This document shows, one piece after another, positions 42,388 to 50,124 of a stretch of DNA of 64,000 nucleotides. Under the pieces are notes generated by a model. That model saw only the letters and a list, made by a program, of their open reading frames with translations, had not been told where the DNA came from and made no database searches. Position 1 is the first letter of the stretch; every line of letters begins with the position of its first letter. Origin of the DNA: PALSA-600 sp037142875 (GTDB taxonomy: Bacteria; Actinomycetota; Thermoleophilia; Gaiellales; Gaiellaceae); NCBI GenBank assembly GCA_037142875.1, contig JBAWZV010000005.1, positions 1 to 64,000 of the forward strand, given 5' to 3'. The position numbers and the translations under genes are program-made.

Positions 42388-43729
42388 ACGGCACCTCGGC
42401 GCAACGGAGTCGTGGAGCTGGGCCAAGGCCGCCCCGTTCCTCGCGTACCTCGCCGTCCAGACGGTGTGCGTGCTCGGGCTCCGGACGACGCACTTCCCCG
42501 ACAGCGCGGCGTACACCGAGCTGAGCTTCTCGGGCGACGCGAAGCGCCTACAGACCGTTCCGCTGCTGTTCACGGCGCTCGGATCCGATCCGATGCGGAT
42601 CGCCGGGCAGGTCGTGATCGCCGCCGGATCGTGGTGGTTCCTCGCTCGCGTCGCGTCGGAGCTCATCCGCGATCGGCGCGTCGCGCTCGGGCTTCGCTGC
42701 GTCCTGCTCGCATTCGGGCTGCTCACCCCGATCGCAAGCTGGAACTCAGCGATCCTGAGCGAGTCGACGACGCTGTCGCTGACGGCAGTGCTGATCGCGG
42801 TGTGGATTCGCTACGCACGCGAGGTCAGCTGGGCGACCGCGGGCACGGCCGTGGCAGTCACCGTCGCGTGGACGTTCACCCGGCCCGATCACCTCATCCT
42901 CGTCGTGCTGATCCTCGCGGTCGCGGTCGCGGCGATGTTGCGGCGGCGCAACGACGTGATCCCCGTCGCCGTCGTCGCCGCACTCGTCCTCACAAGCTTC
43001 GCGTGCTTCCTCGACAGCGGGCCACGCAAGTACACCTCGAGCCAGAACGTCTGGTACATCCTCTCGGGCCGCATCCTGCCGAACCAGGGCTGGACCGCGT
43101 GGTTTCGGGACCACGGCATGCCGGCCCTCACCCAGACCGCGAATCCCAACGGAGTCCCCGACGACCTCTGGTCCTGGATCGCGGCCGACGGCGAGCACAC
43201 CTACCTCCGCTTCGTGCTCTCCCACCCGCACTACACACTGATCGACCCGCTCCCGTACTTCTCGGGCGAACGGGCGTCGCTCTACCTCAAGAACACATCG
43301 GAGTATCGACCGACACACACCTCCTACGCCCCCACCCAGCCGAACCCGCGGCCGTCGTTTCTCTCACCGAGCGTCAACTACGCGCGCGTGCGGCCGGTCG
43401 TGCCGTCGGTCGTGGAACGCCTCCTCTTCGACCAGGGGCAGTTCGGGGAGATCTTCGCGCTGATTGCCCTCGGGGCCGGACTGACCGTGCTCAGCTCGCG
43501 CCGGTTCGGTCGCGATGCCCGGATCCTCGTACCCGTCCTCGTCGCCGCCTCGTCGATCCCCCAGGCCTACATCGTCTGGCTCGGTGGCGGTGAGACGACC
43601 GGCGAGCTCGACAGGCAGTCGCTGACGCTCGCCGTCTCGCTGCGGATCTCGCTGTGGATCGTGATCGCCTGCGCACTCGACCGCCTCGCCTCGGCACGCC
43701 GCGCGTCGAGAGCCGACCAGCTCGGCTGA
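42377..43729 (+). CDS. GT-C-like multi-pass membrane protein
   Basis: The 450-residue protein has about ten hydrophobic segments. After helix 1 comes an acidic loop (HFPDSAAYTELSFSGDAKR, about 38-56) and a large soluble loop near 205-320. The overall plan matches GT-C-like membrane proteins elsewhere in this window, especially the 12460 protein, but no named family is clear. It starts at TTG 42377 and overlaps the carbonic anhydrase by 11 bp. Confidence 0.66.
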   Translation: MIPRRHLGATESWSWAKAAPFLAYLAVQTVCVLGLRTTHFPDSAAYTELSFSGDAKRLQTVPLLFTALGSDPMRIAGQVVIAAGSWWFLARVASELIRDRRVALGLRCVLLAFGLLTPIASWNSAILSESTTLSLTAVLIAVWIRYAREVSWATAGTAVAVTVAWTFTRPDHLILVVLILAVAVAAMLRRRNDVIPVAVVAALVLTSFACFLDSGPRKYTSSQNVWYILSGRILPNQGWTAWFRDHGMPALTQTANPNGVPDDLWSWIAADGEHTYLRFVLSHPHYTLIDPLPYFSGERASLYLKNTSEYRPTHTSYAPTQPNPRPSFLSPSVNYARVRPVVPSVVERLLFDQGQFGEIFALIALGAGLTVLSSRRFGRDARILVPVLVAASSIPQAYIVWLGGGETTGELDRQSLTLAVSLRISLWIVIACALDRLASARRASRADQLG

Positions 43730-43740
43730 TCGATCAGCCG
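43723..43740. terminator. 18-bp palindrome spanning two convergent stop codons
   Basis: CGGCTGATCGATCAGCCG is a perfect palindrome that contains the TGA of the 42377 gene (43727-43729) and the TGA of the minus-strand zinc-ribbon gene (43734-43736). It could act as a bidirectional terminator. Confidence 0.45.
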
Positions 43741-43871
43741 GCGTCGGGGTCGCCCGACTCCTCGCATTCGAGGCAGACCCACTCCCGTACAACGCCGTCC
43801 CGCATGCTGAGCGTGCCCGGGACCATCGTCACCCCACAGGCCGGACAGATCGGCGCCCGTTCGTCGTCCAT
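43734..43871 (-). CDS. 45-residue zinc-ribbon protein
   Basis: A short frame reads MDDERAPICPACG... to ...VCLECEESGDPDAG. Two CxxC pairs (CPAC, residues 9-12; CLEC, residues 33-36) form a zinc-ribbon pattern. CATACT lies 6 nt before the ATG as a weak -10. It lies 28 bp downstream of cofE on the same strand, so it could also be read from the F420 operon. The protein is too small for a domain name, but the paired knuckles and the palindromic stop region support it as real. Confidence 0.55.
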   Translation of the reverse strand: MDDERAPICPACGVTMVPGTLSMRDGVVREWVCLECEESGDPDAG

Positions 43872-43899
43872 CACCCGAGTATGCACCCTGACTTTGGTC

Positions 43900-44628
43900 T
43901 CAACGAAAGAGGTCGCGGTCGGCGGGCATCACCAGGTCGGTTGCGGCTCCGTCGCCCGACGTTCGTGCACCCCGGATGACGGCCACCGGAAGGCCGTCGG
44001 CCTTGTCAATCCGCACGAGATTGGCGGCAGCGGCAAGCTCGTCGGCGACAGCCACCTGGGTCGAGCGGAGCACGACCCCTGCCCTGTCCGTCGTGCCGCG
44101 TAGGTCGAGCAGCGGCTCCAGACCGGCAACGCCGATCGCAACGTCGGTCGTTCCTCTGCGAAACGGGCGGCCGAACGAGTCGGTGACGATCACCGCCACC
44201 TGCACCCCGGCGTGCTCCGCGATTGCGGCCCGGATTCGCCGCGCGCTTGCGTCCGAGTCGAGCGGCAGGAGGATCAGCATCTCCTCCTCGGGCGCGTTCG
44301 AGTGATCGACCCCGGCGGAGGCGCAGACGAACCCGTGACGTGTCTCGGCGATGACGAGCGCGTTGCGCTGCCGAACGACCCTCGTGGTCTCATCGAGAAT
44401 CACCTGGGTCTCGCGCGGATCGCACCAGGTGCCGGCGATCTCGCGGGCGCGCTCGGTGGCCTCGACGCCGCGGAGCCGGACGACTCTGCCCTCGGCCTTC
44501 GAGACTGCCTTCTGGGCGACAACGACGACGTCGCCGTCGCGAAGCGTCGTGGCCGAAGCGATCAGCGCGCCGAGATCGTCTCCCTCGACGATCTCGGGCA
44601 GACCCTCGACCGGCACGATCGAGATCAC
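43900..44628 (-). CDS. cofE: Coenzyme F420-0:L-glutamate ligase
   Basis: The 242-residue protein matches CofE: DVVVVAQKAVSKAEGR (about 33-48), VDHSNAPEE (about 108-116) and VTDSFGRPFRRG (about 149-160). The enzyme adds glutamate to F420-0 using GTP. In mycobacteria this domain is fused to an FMN-reductase in FbiB, but here it stands alone. It is the last gene of the F420 operon, with GTGA overlap to npdG. Confidence 0.92.
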   Translation of the reverse strand: MISIVPVEGLPEIVEGDDLGALIASATTLRDGDVVVVAQKAVSKAEGRVVRLRGVEATERAREIAGTWCDPRETQVILDETTRVVRQRNALVIAETRHGFVCASAGVDHSNAPEEEMLILLPLDSDASARRIRAAIAEHAGVQVAVIVTDSFGRPFRRGTTDVAIGVAGLEPLLDLRGTTDRAGVVLRSTQVAVADELAAAANLVRIDKADGLPVAVIRGARTSGDGAATDLVMPADRDLFR

Positions 44629-45257
44629 GTCTCGGGGATCCCCGTCATCCGAATGCCCGCGTGAGCCTTGTAGCGCCGGTTCACGTTCACGATCACTGCG
44701 GTCATCCCCTCGAGCGCTCGCGCGCTCGCAAGCGGCCCGGCGTCGAGGGAATGTCCCGCGACGATCCTCGCTGAGAGCTCGATGGCGAGCGCCTTGGCGG
44801 CAGCGTCGTCGCCGCAGATGAGCGCGTCCTCCTCGGGCGGCGCGTCGATGAGATTCACAGCGGCGACCGAGTGGAGACCTGCAACGACCGGCCCTGCGAC
44901 GATCGCCGCGACGCGCTCGGCCAGCGAGAGCGCCTCGGGATCCGGGAGGACGCCGCCCTTTGTGAACGAGAGGGCGGTCGCAACAGACAGGAGCGGCGTC
45001 GTTCCGAGAGCGGCGCTGACCGCCGCGGCGGTCGCGAGTGCCGCGTCAGCCTTCACGGCAAGGACGACCAGATCGGCGCCAGCGACGGAGTCCTCGTTCG
45101 ACGCGCCCGTTGCCCCGCCGCCGAGCTCGGCGGCGACGGCGCGCGCTCGCTCAGCGTCGCGTGAGCCGATCACGACCTCGTCCTGCCCGCAGGCCACAAG
45201 CCGAGCGGCGATGGCGTGGCCGAAGCTCCCGGTCCCGCCGAGGATCGCGACTCTCAT
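44625..45257 (-). CDS. npdG: F420:NADPH oxidoreductase
   Basis: The 210-residue Rossmann protein begins MRVAILGGTGSFGHAIA, with the NADPH motif GGTGSFG, followed by IGSRDAERA. This matches the Fno/NpdG family, which exchanges hydride between F420H2 and NADP+. It is embedded between cofD and cofE with 4-bp overlaps at both ends, so cofactor synthesis and reduction are encoded together. Confidence 0.9.
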   Translation of the reverse strand: MRVAILGGTGSFGHAIAARLVACGQDEVVIGSRDAERARAVAAELGGGATGASNEDSVAGADLVVLAVKADAALATAAAVSAALGTTPLLSVATALSFTKGGVLPDPEALSLAERVAAIVAGPVVAGLHSVAAVNLIDAPPEEDALICGDDAAAKALAIELSARIVAGHSLDAGPLASARALEGMTAVIVNVNRRYKAHAGIRMTGIPET

Positions 45258-46180
45258 GCGGGGGAACCAGCGGCGTCGATCACCGCACGGGCAAGCCGGC
45301 GGCGCGCCTCATCGTCGGTCATCAGCGTGCGGGTGACGACGGTGCGGACGTCGGTCGGCAGCTCTGCCTGCGCATCGGCCTCATCGATGATGAGAACGTC
45401 GATCAGGCCCGCGTAGCAGGCAGCGAGGTGTGCGGGCGAAGTGCCACCCGCCATCCGCTCAAGCATCCGATCCGCAGGACCCTTCACGGCACGGCCGCCG
45501 ATCAGAGGGCTCACGGCCACACACGGTGCGCTGCGGTCTTCGAGCGCCTCGCGGATCTCGGCAACGGCAAGGATCGGCCCGATCGAAACGTAAGGGTTGC
45601 TCGGCGTGATCACGATCAGGTCGGCGTCGGCAAGCGCGTCAAGCACGCCGGGCGCCGGTGCCGCCTCGGGTGCGCCTGTGACATGAACGGCGTCGACGTC
45701 GTCCTGGTGGCCGCGCGCGACGAACCAGGTCTGGAACGCGAACGTCCCGGCAGGGGTCTCGACAAACGTCCGCAAGGGATTGTCGCTTGCGGGGAGCAGC
45801 GTGCACTCGAGGCCTGCGGCCCGCGCAAGGTGAGCGGTGACGGACGAGAGCGGCCGGCCCTCGCGCAGGAGCTGGGAACGGACAAGGTGGAGCCCGATAT
45901 CGCGGTCGCCGAGACGGAACCAGGCGTCACCGCCGAGGTCCGCCGCCGACGCGAGGGCGTTCCAGGTCTCGTCGGCACGCCCCCAGCCGCGCTCCTCGTC
46001 GGAGAGCCCCGAGAGCGCGTAGAGGATGCTGTCGAGGTCGGGTGAGACGTGGAGCCCCAGAATCTCGAGGTCGTCGCCGACGTTCCCGACGATCGTGACG
46101 TCGGTCGGCTCGATGACGTCAAGCACGCCGCGGAGGAACCGTGCTCCGCCGACACCGCCCGAGAGCACAGCGAGCCTCAT
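45254..46180 (-). CDS. cofD: 2-phospho-L-lactate transferase (F420 biosynthesis)
   Basis: The 308-residue protein starts MRLAVLSGGVGGARFLRGV, the typical CofD/FbiA N-terminus, with NVGDDLEILGLHVSPDLDSI (about 34-53) and ITPSNPYVSIGPIL (about 191-204). It transfers the lactyl- or enolpyruvyl-phospho group from the GDP/GPP donor made by CofC to the deazaflavin Fo, giving F420-0 or its dehydro form. It overlaps cofC by 4 bp. Confidence 0.93.
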   Translation of the reverse strand: MRLAVLSGGVGGARFLRGVLDVIEPTDVTIVGNVGDDLEILGLHVSPDLDSILYALSGLSDEERGWGRADETWNALASAADLGGDAWFRLGDRDIGLHLVRSQLLREGRPLSSVTAHLARAAGLECTLLPASDNPLRTFVETPAGTFAFQTWFVARGHQDDVDAVHVTGAPEAAPAPGVLDALADADLIVITPSNPYVSIGPILAVAEIREALEDRSAPCVAVSPLIGGRAVKGPADRMLERMAGGTSPAHLAACYAGLIDVLIIDEADAQAELPTDVRTVVTRTLMTDDEARRRLARAVIDAAGSPA

Positions 46181-46773
46181 GCGGCAGCCCCGAGACCGAG
46201 CTCCGCAAGCGCCCGGCGGGTGTGTGGGCCAACCCGGTCGCGCAGCCGGTCGAGATCGGCGATCGTGTCCACGTCGTCTCTCAGGTTCGGGGCGTCGACG
46301 ATGCGCGTGAGCGCGGTGGCTTCGGCAAAGCGCTCGGCGCTGCCCGGCCCGTATGCGGGGACGAACAGGCCCGGCGTGTCGACCGCAACGGCGTTCGTGG
46401 TCCCATCGGCCGCCGGAGCGTAGGCGAGCCCGCCGGGGGGAACCGCACCCGCAAGGGCAAGCAGGTCGCGAGCGGTCACACAGGGGAGGTCGGCGTTGAC
46501 GATCGTGTACGGGCCACGCGCGCCGACGAACGTTGCGGCTTCCAGTCCCGCACGAACAGCGGCAGCCTGGCCCCCACCGGGATCGCCGACATGCGTGGCG
46601 CCACCGGCAACGGAGGGATCGTCAGCCACGACAAACGTCTGCCCGACGGCGAGGCACGCCTCGAGGACGTCGGCCAGCATTGCGCGAGCAAGCACGGCAC
46701 GGGAGCTGTCGGAGAGCGCGCCGAGCCGGCTCTTGCCCTCCACGTCGCGGAACGGGACGACGAGCGTCGGCAT
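46177..46773 (-). CDS. cofC: 2-phospho-L-lactate / PEP guanylyltransferase
   Basis: The 198-residue protein matches CofC/FbiD: VVPFRDVEGKSRLG (about 5-18), a nucleotidyltransferase start, and IVNADLPCVTARDLLALA (about 90-107). It activates phospholactate or phosphoenolpyruvate with GTP for CofD. I chose ATG 46773, where homology begins; TAGTGT lies 8 nt upstream as a leaderless -10. It is the first gene of the F420 operon. The Fo synthase genes are not in this window. Confidence 0.9.
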   Translation of the reverse strand: MPTLVVPFRDVEGKSRLGALSDSSRAVLARAMLADVLEACLAVGQTFVVADDPSVAGGATHVGDPGGGQAAAVRAGLEAATFVGARGPYTIVNADLPCVTARDLLALAGAVPPGGLAYAPAADGTTNAVAVDTPGLFVPAYGPGSAERFAEATALTRIVDAPNLRDDVDTIADLDRLRDRVGPHTRRALAELGLGAAA

Positions 46774-46781
46774 CGCCGCGG

Positions 46782-46787
46782 ACACTA
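46782..46787 (-). promoter_or_regulatory. Leaderless -10 element for the F420 operon
   Basis: On the minus strand TAGTGT is followed by 8 nt and then the cofC ATG at 46773. Confidence 0.45.
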
Positions 46788-46834
46788 CCGCCCGCGCCCA
46801 GGTCGACAGCGCGCCGGCAAGGAGACGTGCGCGC

Positions 46835-47113
46835 TCAGGCGCCGTCGGCGCCGGGCGAGCGGGTTGCCCACTCACGCAGATCGAACCAGTGCGAGGCTCG
46901 CAACGCCTCGGCAACACGCGGGTCGGTGTGCTCTGCGTTGAAGACGTGGCTCTCGAGGTCGCAGCAGATCGCGACATCGTCGAAGCCGACACCCTCCGCG
47001 GCAACGTGCGCATCAGCCGGAAGCTGGGCCTCCCGGAGGGTGTAGTGCTTGAACTGCAGCTCCGGCGCAACCTCCATCAGCTGCGGCCAGTCGGGACAGG
47101 TGCGCGAACTCAC
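46835..47113 (-). CDS. Small conserved-looking protein, unknown
   Basis: The 92-residue protein begins at GTG 47113, sharing GTGA with the stop of the ABC ATPase, so it is translationally coupled. It has three Cys residues (TCPDW, AICCDL), an acidic centre and ends in HWFDLREWATRSPG. The frame also contains an ATG upstream at 47158 inside the ATPase gene, less likely. No family is recognised. Coupling suggests a role with the Wzt-like transporter. Confidence 0.55.
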   Translation of the reverse strand: MSSRTCPDWPQLMEVAPELQFKHYTLREAQLPADAHVAAEGVGFDDVAICCDLESHVFNAEHTDPRVAEALRASHWFDLREWATRSPGADGA

Positions 47114-48333
47114 ACCTTCGAAGTTGGCGCGGAACCGTCGATCTCCTGCATCGACCACCGGCCCGCAAGCAGCACCGCACCGGTCTCGACCCCCGCCGGG
47201 AAGACGAAAAACCGCACCGCGTCCTCGAGCGAGTGCAGCAGCCGGTCGCCCGTCGGATCGACAAGCACGCAGCGAAGATGAAACTGCCCGTCCGCGAGCG
47301 GCAGGTGCTCGAGCTCAAACCGCAACACGCGCTCCCCGGCCCGTCCGTCCCAGCCGAGCGTCTCCGTCTCGGCGCTCACGCTGCCGAGCGTGACTCCGTC
47401 GCTGTCGCGCAGCTCGACCGACACGCGCGGCGCCGGCACGTTCGCCTCCGCGGCGACGACGAGCTCGAGGATGAACGGCTCGCCGGCCGCGTACTGCTTG
47501 CGCTCGTCGCCGTCACGGTCGAGCAGACGCGCCGCCACGATCTTGGCCTCGCCGCCACCCCACTCCGTCAGCCCCGCCGAGAGCTCGTCCGGGCTGCGGT
47601 CGTCCGAGAGGAGCTGGCGATAGTGGGCGATCGCCTCGCGCGTCGGCCCGTCGAAGGCAACCTCGCCCTGACGCAGCAAGACGGCGCGGTCGCAGAGCCG
47701 CTCGACGGCATGCGCGTCGTGGGAGACGAAGACAATCGTGCCGCCGCGCCGCTTGAATTCCGCGATCTTGCCGAAGCACTTGCGCTGGAAGTCCTCGTCG
47801 CCGACCGCGAAGACCTCGTCGAGCAGGAGCACGTCCGACTGGATGTGCGCCGCAACCGAGAAACCAAGACGCATGTACATCCCCGACGAGTAGGTGCGAA
47901 CCGGCAGGTCGATTGCGCGCTCGAGCTCCGCGAACGCGACGATCTCGTCCATCAGCTCCCGCACCCGGGCCCGCGAGAGTCCGTGGATCGAGCCGTTGAG
48001 ATAGACGTTCTCGCGCCCGGTGAAGTCGGGGTGAAAGCCGGCGCCCAGCTCGAGCAGCGAGCCGATCCTGCCGCCGACGCCGATGTGCCCGGAGGTCGGG
48101 CGGAAGAGCCCCGAGACGAGACGCAGCAGCGTCGTCTTTCCGGAGCCGTTGCGGCCGACGAGCCCGATCGCCTCGCCGGGCTCCGCGCGGAGCGAGACGT
48201 CGTTGAGCGCCCAGATCTCTGTCGCACGAGCGCGACCGCGCGAGATGACGAGATCCTTGAGCGTCCGCTGCGCATGCGGCGAGACACGGAAGCGCTGCGA
48301 GACACGATCGACGACGATCTGGCCCGGAGTCAC
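47110..48333 (-). CDS. ABC polysaccharide exporter ATPase, Wzt/TagH-like
   Basis: The 407-residue protein has an ATPase domain (about 1-245) with Walker A GRNGSGKTT, signature TYSSGMYMRLGFS, Walker B LLLDEVFAVGDE and switch H in VSHDAHAV. The C-terminal 150 residues are a Wzt-C-like beta-sandwich (VSVELRDSDGVTLG, FELEHLPLADGQFHLRC) that recognises glycan ends. Together these identify an O-antigen/teichoic-acid exporter ATPase. The start is GTG 48333, 8 bp after hemE. Its permease partner is at 50087-50887. Confidence 0.9.
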   Translation of the reverse strand: MTPGQIVVDRVSQRFRVSPHAQRTLKDLVISRGRARATEIWALNDVSLRAEPGEAIGLVGRNGSGKTTLLRLVSGLFRPTSGHIGVGGRIGSLLELGAGFHPDFTGRENVYLNGSIHGLSRARVRELMDEIVAFAELERAIDLPVRTYSSGMYMRLGFSVAAHIQSDVLLLDEVFAVGDEDFQRKCFGKIAEFKRRGGTIVFVSHDAHAVERLCDRAVLLRQGEVAFDGPTREAIAHYRQLLSDDRSPDELSAGLTEWGGGEAKIVAARLLDRDGDERKQYAAGEPFILELVVAAEANVPAPRVSVELRDSDGVTLGSVSAETETLGWDGRAGERVLRFELEHLPLADGQFHLRCVLVDPTGDRLLHSLEDAVRFFVFPAGVETGAVLLAGRWSMQEIDGSAPTSKV

Positions 48334-48340
48334 GGTCGGG

Positions 48341-49384
48341 TCACCCGTCGGTGGCGATGCGTGCGGTCTCGGCGTGAACGAACTCGCGGAGACGCCCGAG
48401 GACATCCGGGTTCGTCTTGGGCATCACCCCGTGGCCGAGGTTGAAGATGTGTCCGGGCCGTCCGGCGGCCCGGCGCAGGATGTCCCGCGTCGCCGCCTCG
48501 ATCCGCTCCCACGGGCCGAAGAGCGCCGCCGGGTCGAGGTTGCCCTGGACGGCGCGGTCGGCACCGGCAAGCTTCCAGCCCTCATCGAGTGCGATGCGCC
48601 AGTCGAGGCCGATGACGTCGCCGCCAACCTCGGCGATCGCAGGCAGCAGCGCCGAGGCGCCTGTGCCGAAGTGGATCGACGGGATCCCGGCCTCGCGCAG
48701 CGAGGCGAGCACGCGACCCGACCACGGAGCGACGAACTCGGCGTAGTCGGCGGGCGAGAGCGCCCCAACCCACGAGTCGAAGATCTGCACGATGTCGGCG
48801 CCCGCCTGCGCCTGCGCGATCACGTAGGCCGAGAAGGTGTCGGCGAGCTTCTCAAGGAGCGCGTGCCAGACGCCCGGCTCGCGGTACATGAGGGACTTCG
48901 TGATGATGAAGTCGCGTGACGGGCGGCCTTCAACGAGGTAGCCGGCGACGGTGAACGGACCGCCGCAGAAGCCGATGACGGCCTGGTCGGGCCGAAGCTC
49001 TCCGCGGACGATGCGGATGGCGTCGAGGATCGGCATCACCGTCTCCTCGGGCACCGGGACGTTCAGGCGCTCGACGTCGGCGAGCGTCCGCACAGGCTCG
49101 GCGATCACCGGGCCGACGCCTTCAACGAGATCGACCCCGAGACCCATCGCGACGACCGGGGTCATGATGTCCGCGAACATCACGGCCGCGTCGACGTCGT
49201 GACGTCGGACAGGCTGGAGGGTGACCTCGGCGGTCAGCTCGGCAGAGCGGTTGACCTCGAAGAACCCGTGCTTCTCGCGCAGGGCGCGGTACTCGGGGAG
49301 CGAGCGCCCAGCCTGTCGCATGAACCACACCGGGGTGCGCTCGACGGGCTCGCGTCGCGCCGCGCGGACGAGCAGCGGTTCCAC
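48341..49384 (-). CDS. hemE: Uroporphyrinogen decarboxylase
   Basis: The 347-residue enzyme has the UroD signature WFMRQAGRSLPEYR (about 21-34), FADIMTP (about 71-77) and GFCGGPFTVAGYL (about 138-150). It decarboxylates uroporphyrinogen III to coproporphyrinogen III in haem synthesis. I chose GTG 49384 because TAGTCT lies 7 nt upstream; the frame opens further to 49420 into the divergent gene. It is followed 7 bp later by the Wzt-like ATPase, an unusual operon partner. Confidence 0.92.
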   Translation of the reverse strand: MEPLLVRAARREPVERTPVWFMRQAGRSLPEYRALREKHGFFEVNRSAELTAEVTLQPVRRHDVDAAVMFADIMTPVVAMGLGVDLVEGVGPVIAEPVRTLADVERLNVPVPEETVMPILDAIRIVRGELRPDQAVIGFCGGPFTVAGYLVEGRPSRDFIITKSLMYREPGVWHALLEKLADTFSAYVIAQAQAGADIVQIFDSWVGALSPADYAEFVAPWSGRVLASLREAGIPSIHFGTGASALLPAIAEVGGDVIGLDWRIALDEGWKLAGADRAVQGNLDPAALFGPWERIEAATRDILRRAAGRPGHIFNLGHGVMPKTNPDVLGRLREFVHAETARIATDG

Positions 49385-49390
49385 ACTGCC

Positions 49391-49397
49391 TAGACTA
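49391..49397. promoter_or_regulatory. Overlapping divergent leaderless promoters
   Basis: TAGACT (49391-49396, plus) lies 8 nt before the ATG at 49405. TAGTCT (49397-49392, minus) lies 7 nt before the GTG at 49384. The two -10 elements share five bases within a 20-bp intergenic region. Both -35 regions must lie in the opposite gene. Confidence 0.55.
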
Positions 49398-49404
49398 GCC
49401 GCCC

Positions 49405-50124
49405 ATGACACTTGGGCCACTCGCTGTCCGCTTCGGGGACTGGACGCTCGACACGCCCGAGGCGGGCGCTGTCACCGCCGGTCGCGTCGAGATCACGAAC
49501 GTCGGCACCGTCTCATGGGGCGGAATCTGGATGCGGCTCGGCTACCACTGGCTCGACGAGCGCGGCAACCCAATCATCTGGGACGGGGAGCGAACGTCGC
49601 TCCCGCCGCTTCAGCCGGGTGAGAGCGCAACGATCGACGCGCGCGTGCGTGCGCCGATCCCGCCCGGCCACTACCGCTTCGCCTTCGACGTCGTCGCCGA
49701 GCTGCGCGTGTGGCTCTCCGAGCTTGGGAGCCCGACAGCGGAACGGCTCGTGGATGTCGTGCCGCGGACGGGAGCCCCGGCCGCCGACCTCCCGTCGTGG
49801 GTGACCCCGGCACCCGACTGGGCCGAGCGGGTCGCCGCCGCGCACGCCGAGGGCTTCGGCGTCGTCGCCGGAGCGATCGCGTGGGAGCATGGCTTCGGCC
49901 GCCGCCAACCCCGGGCGCTCTCGCCCTACGCTCCCGGCCCCGGCCGCATTCCCGGCTTCTCGCTACCGCTCCTCTGCCCGTCCGTCCTCCCGGGGATCGA
50001 GCTCGAGCGGGTTCCCGATGTCGCAGGGCTCCCGGCGTACGCCGCCCCGGAGAACGAGCCGTGGATCTACGACGGGCGGCTCGTGCTCAGAGCTCGACCG
50101 CAAGCCGGTCGTCGATCCGGCTGA
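49405..50124 (+). CDS. Ig-like beta-sandwich protein, glycan-locus associated, unknown
   Basis: The 239-residue protein has an N-terminal beta domain (about 1-115) with TNVGTVSWGGIWMRLGYHWL and YRFAFDVVAELRVWL, a pattern found in accessory domains of glycosyltransferase loci. The C-terminal half (about 125-235) contains AIAWEHGFGRRQPRALSPYA and is less clear. There is no signal peptide. It converges on the Wzm-like permease and overlaps it by 38 bp. The function is unknown. Confidence 0.62.
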   Translation: MTLGPLAVRFGDWTLDTPEAGAVTAGRVEITNVGTVSWGGIWMRLGYHWLDERGNPIIWDGERTSLPPLQPGESATIDARVRAPIPPGHYRFAFDVVAELRVWLSELGSPTAERLVDVVPRTGAPAADLPSWVTPAPDWAERVAAAHAEGFGVVAGAIAWEHGFGRRQPRALSPYAPGPGRIPGFSLPLLCPSVLPGIELERVPDVAGLPAYAAPENEPWIYDGRLVLRARPQAGRRSG

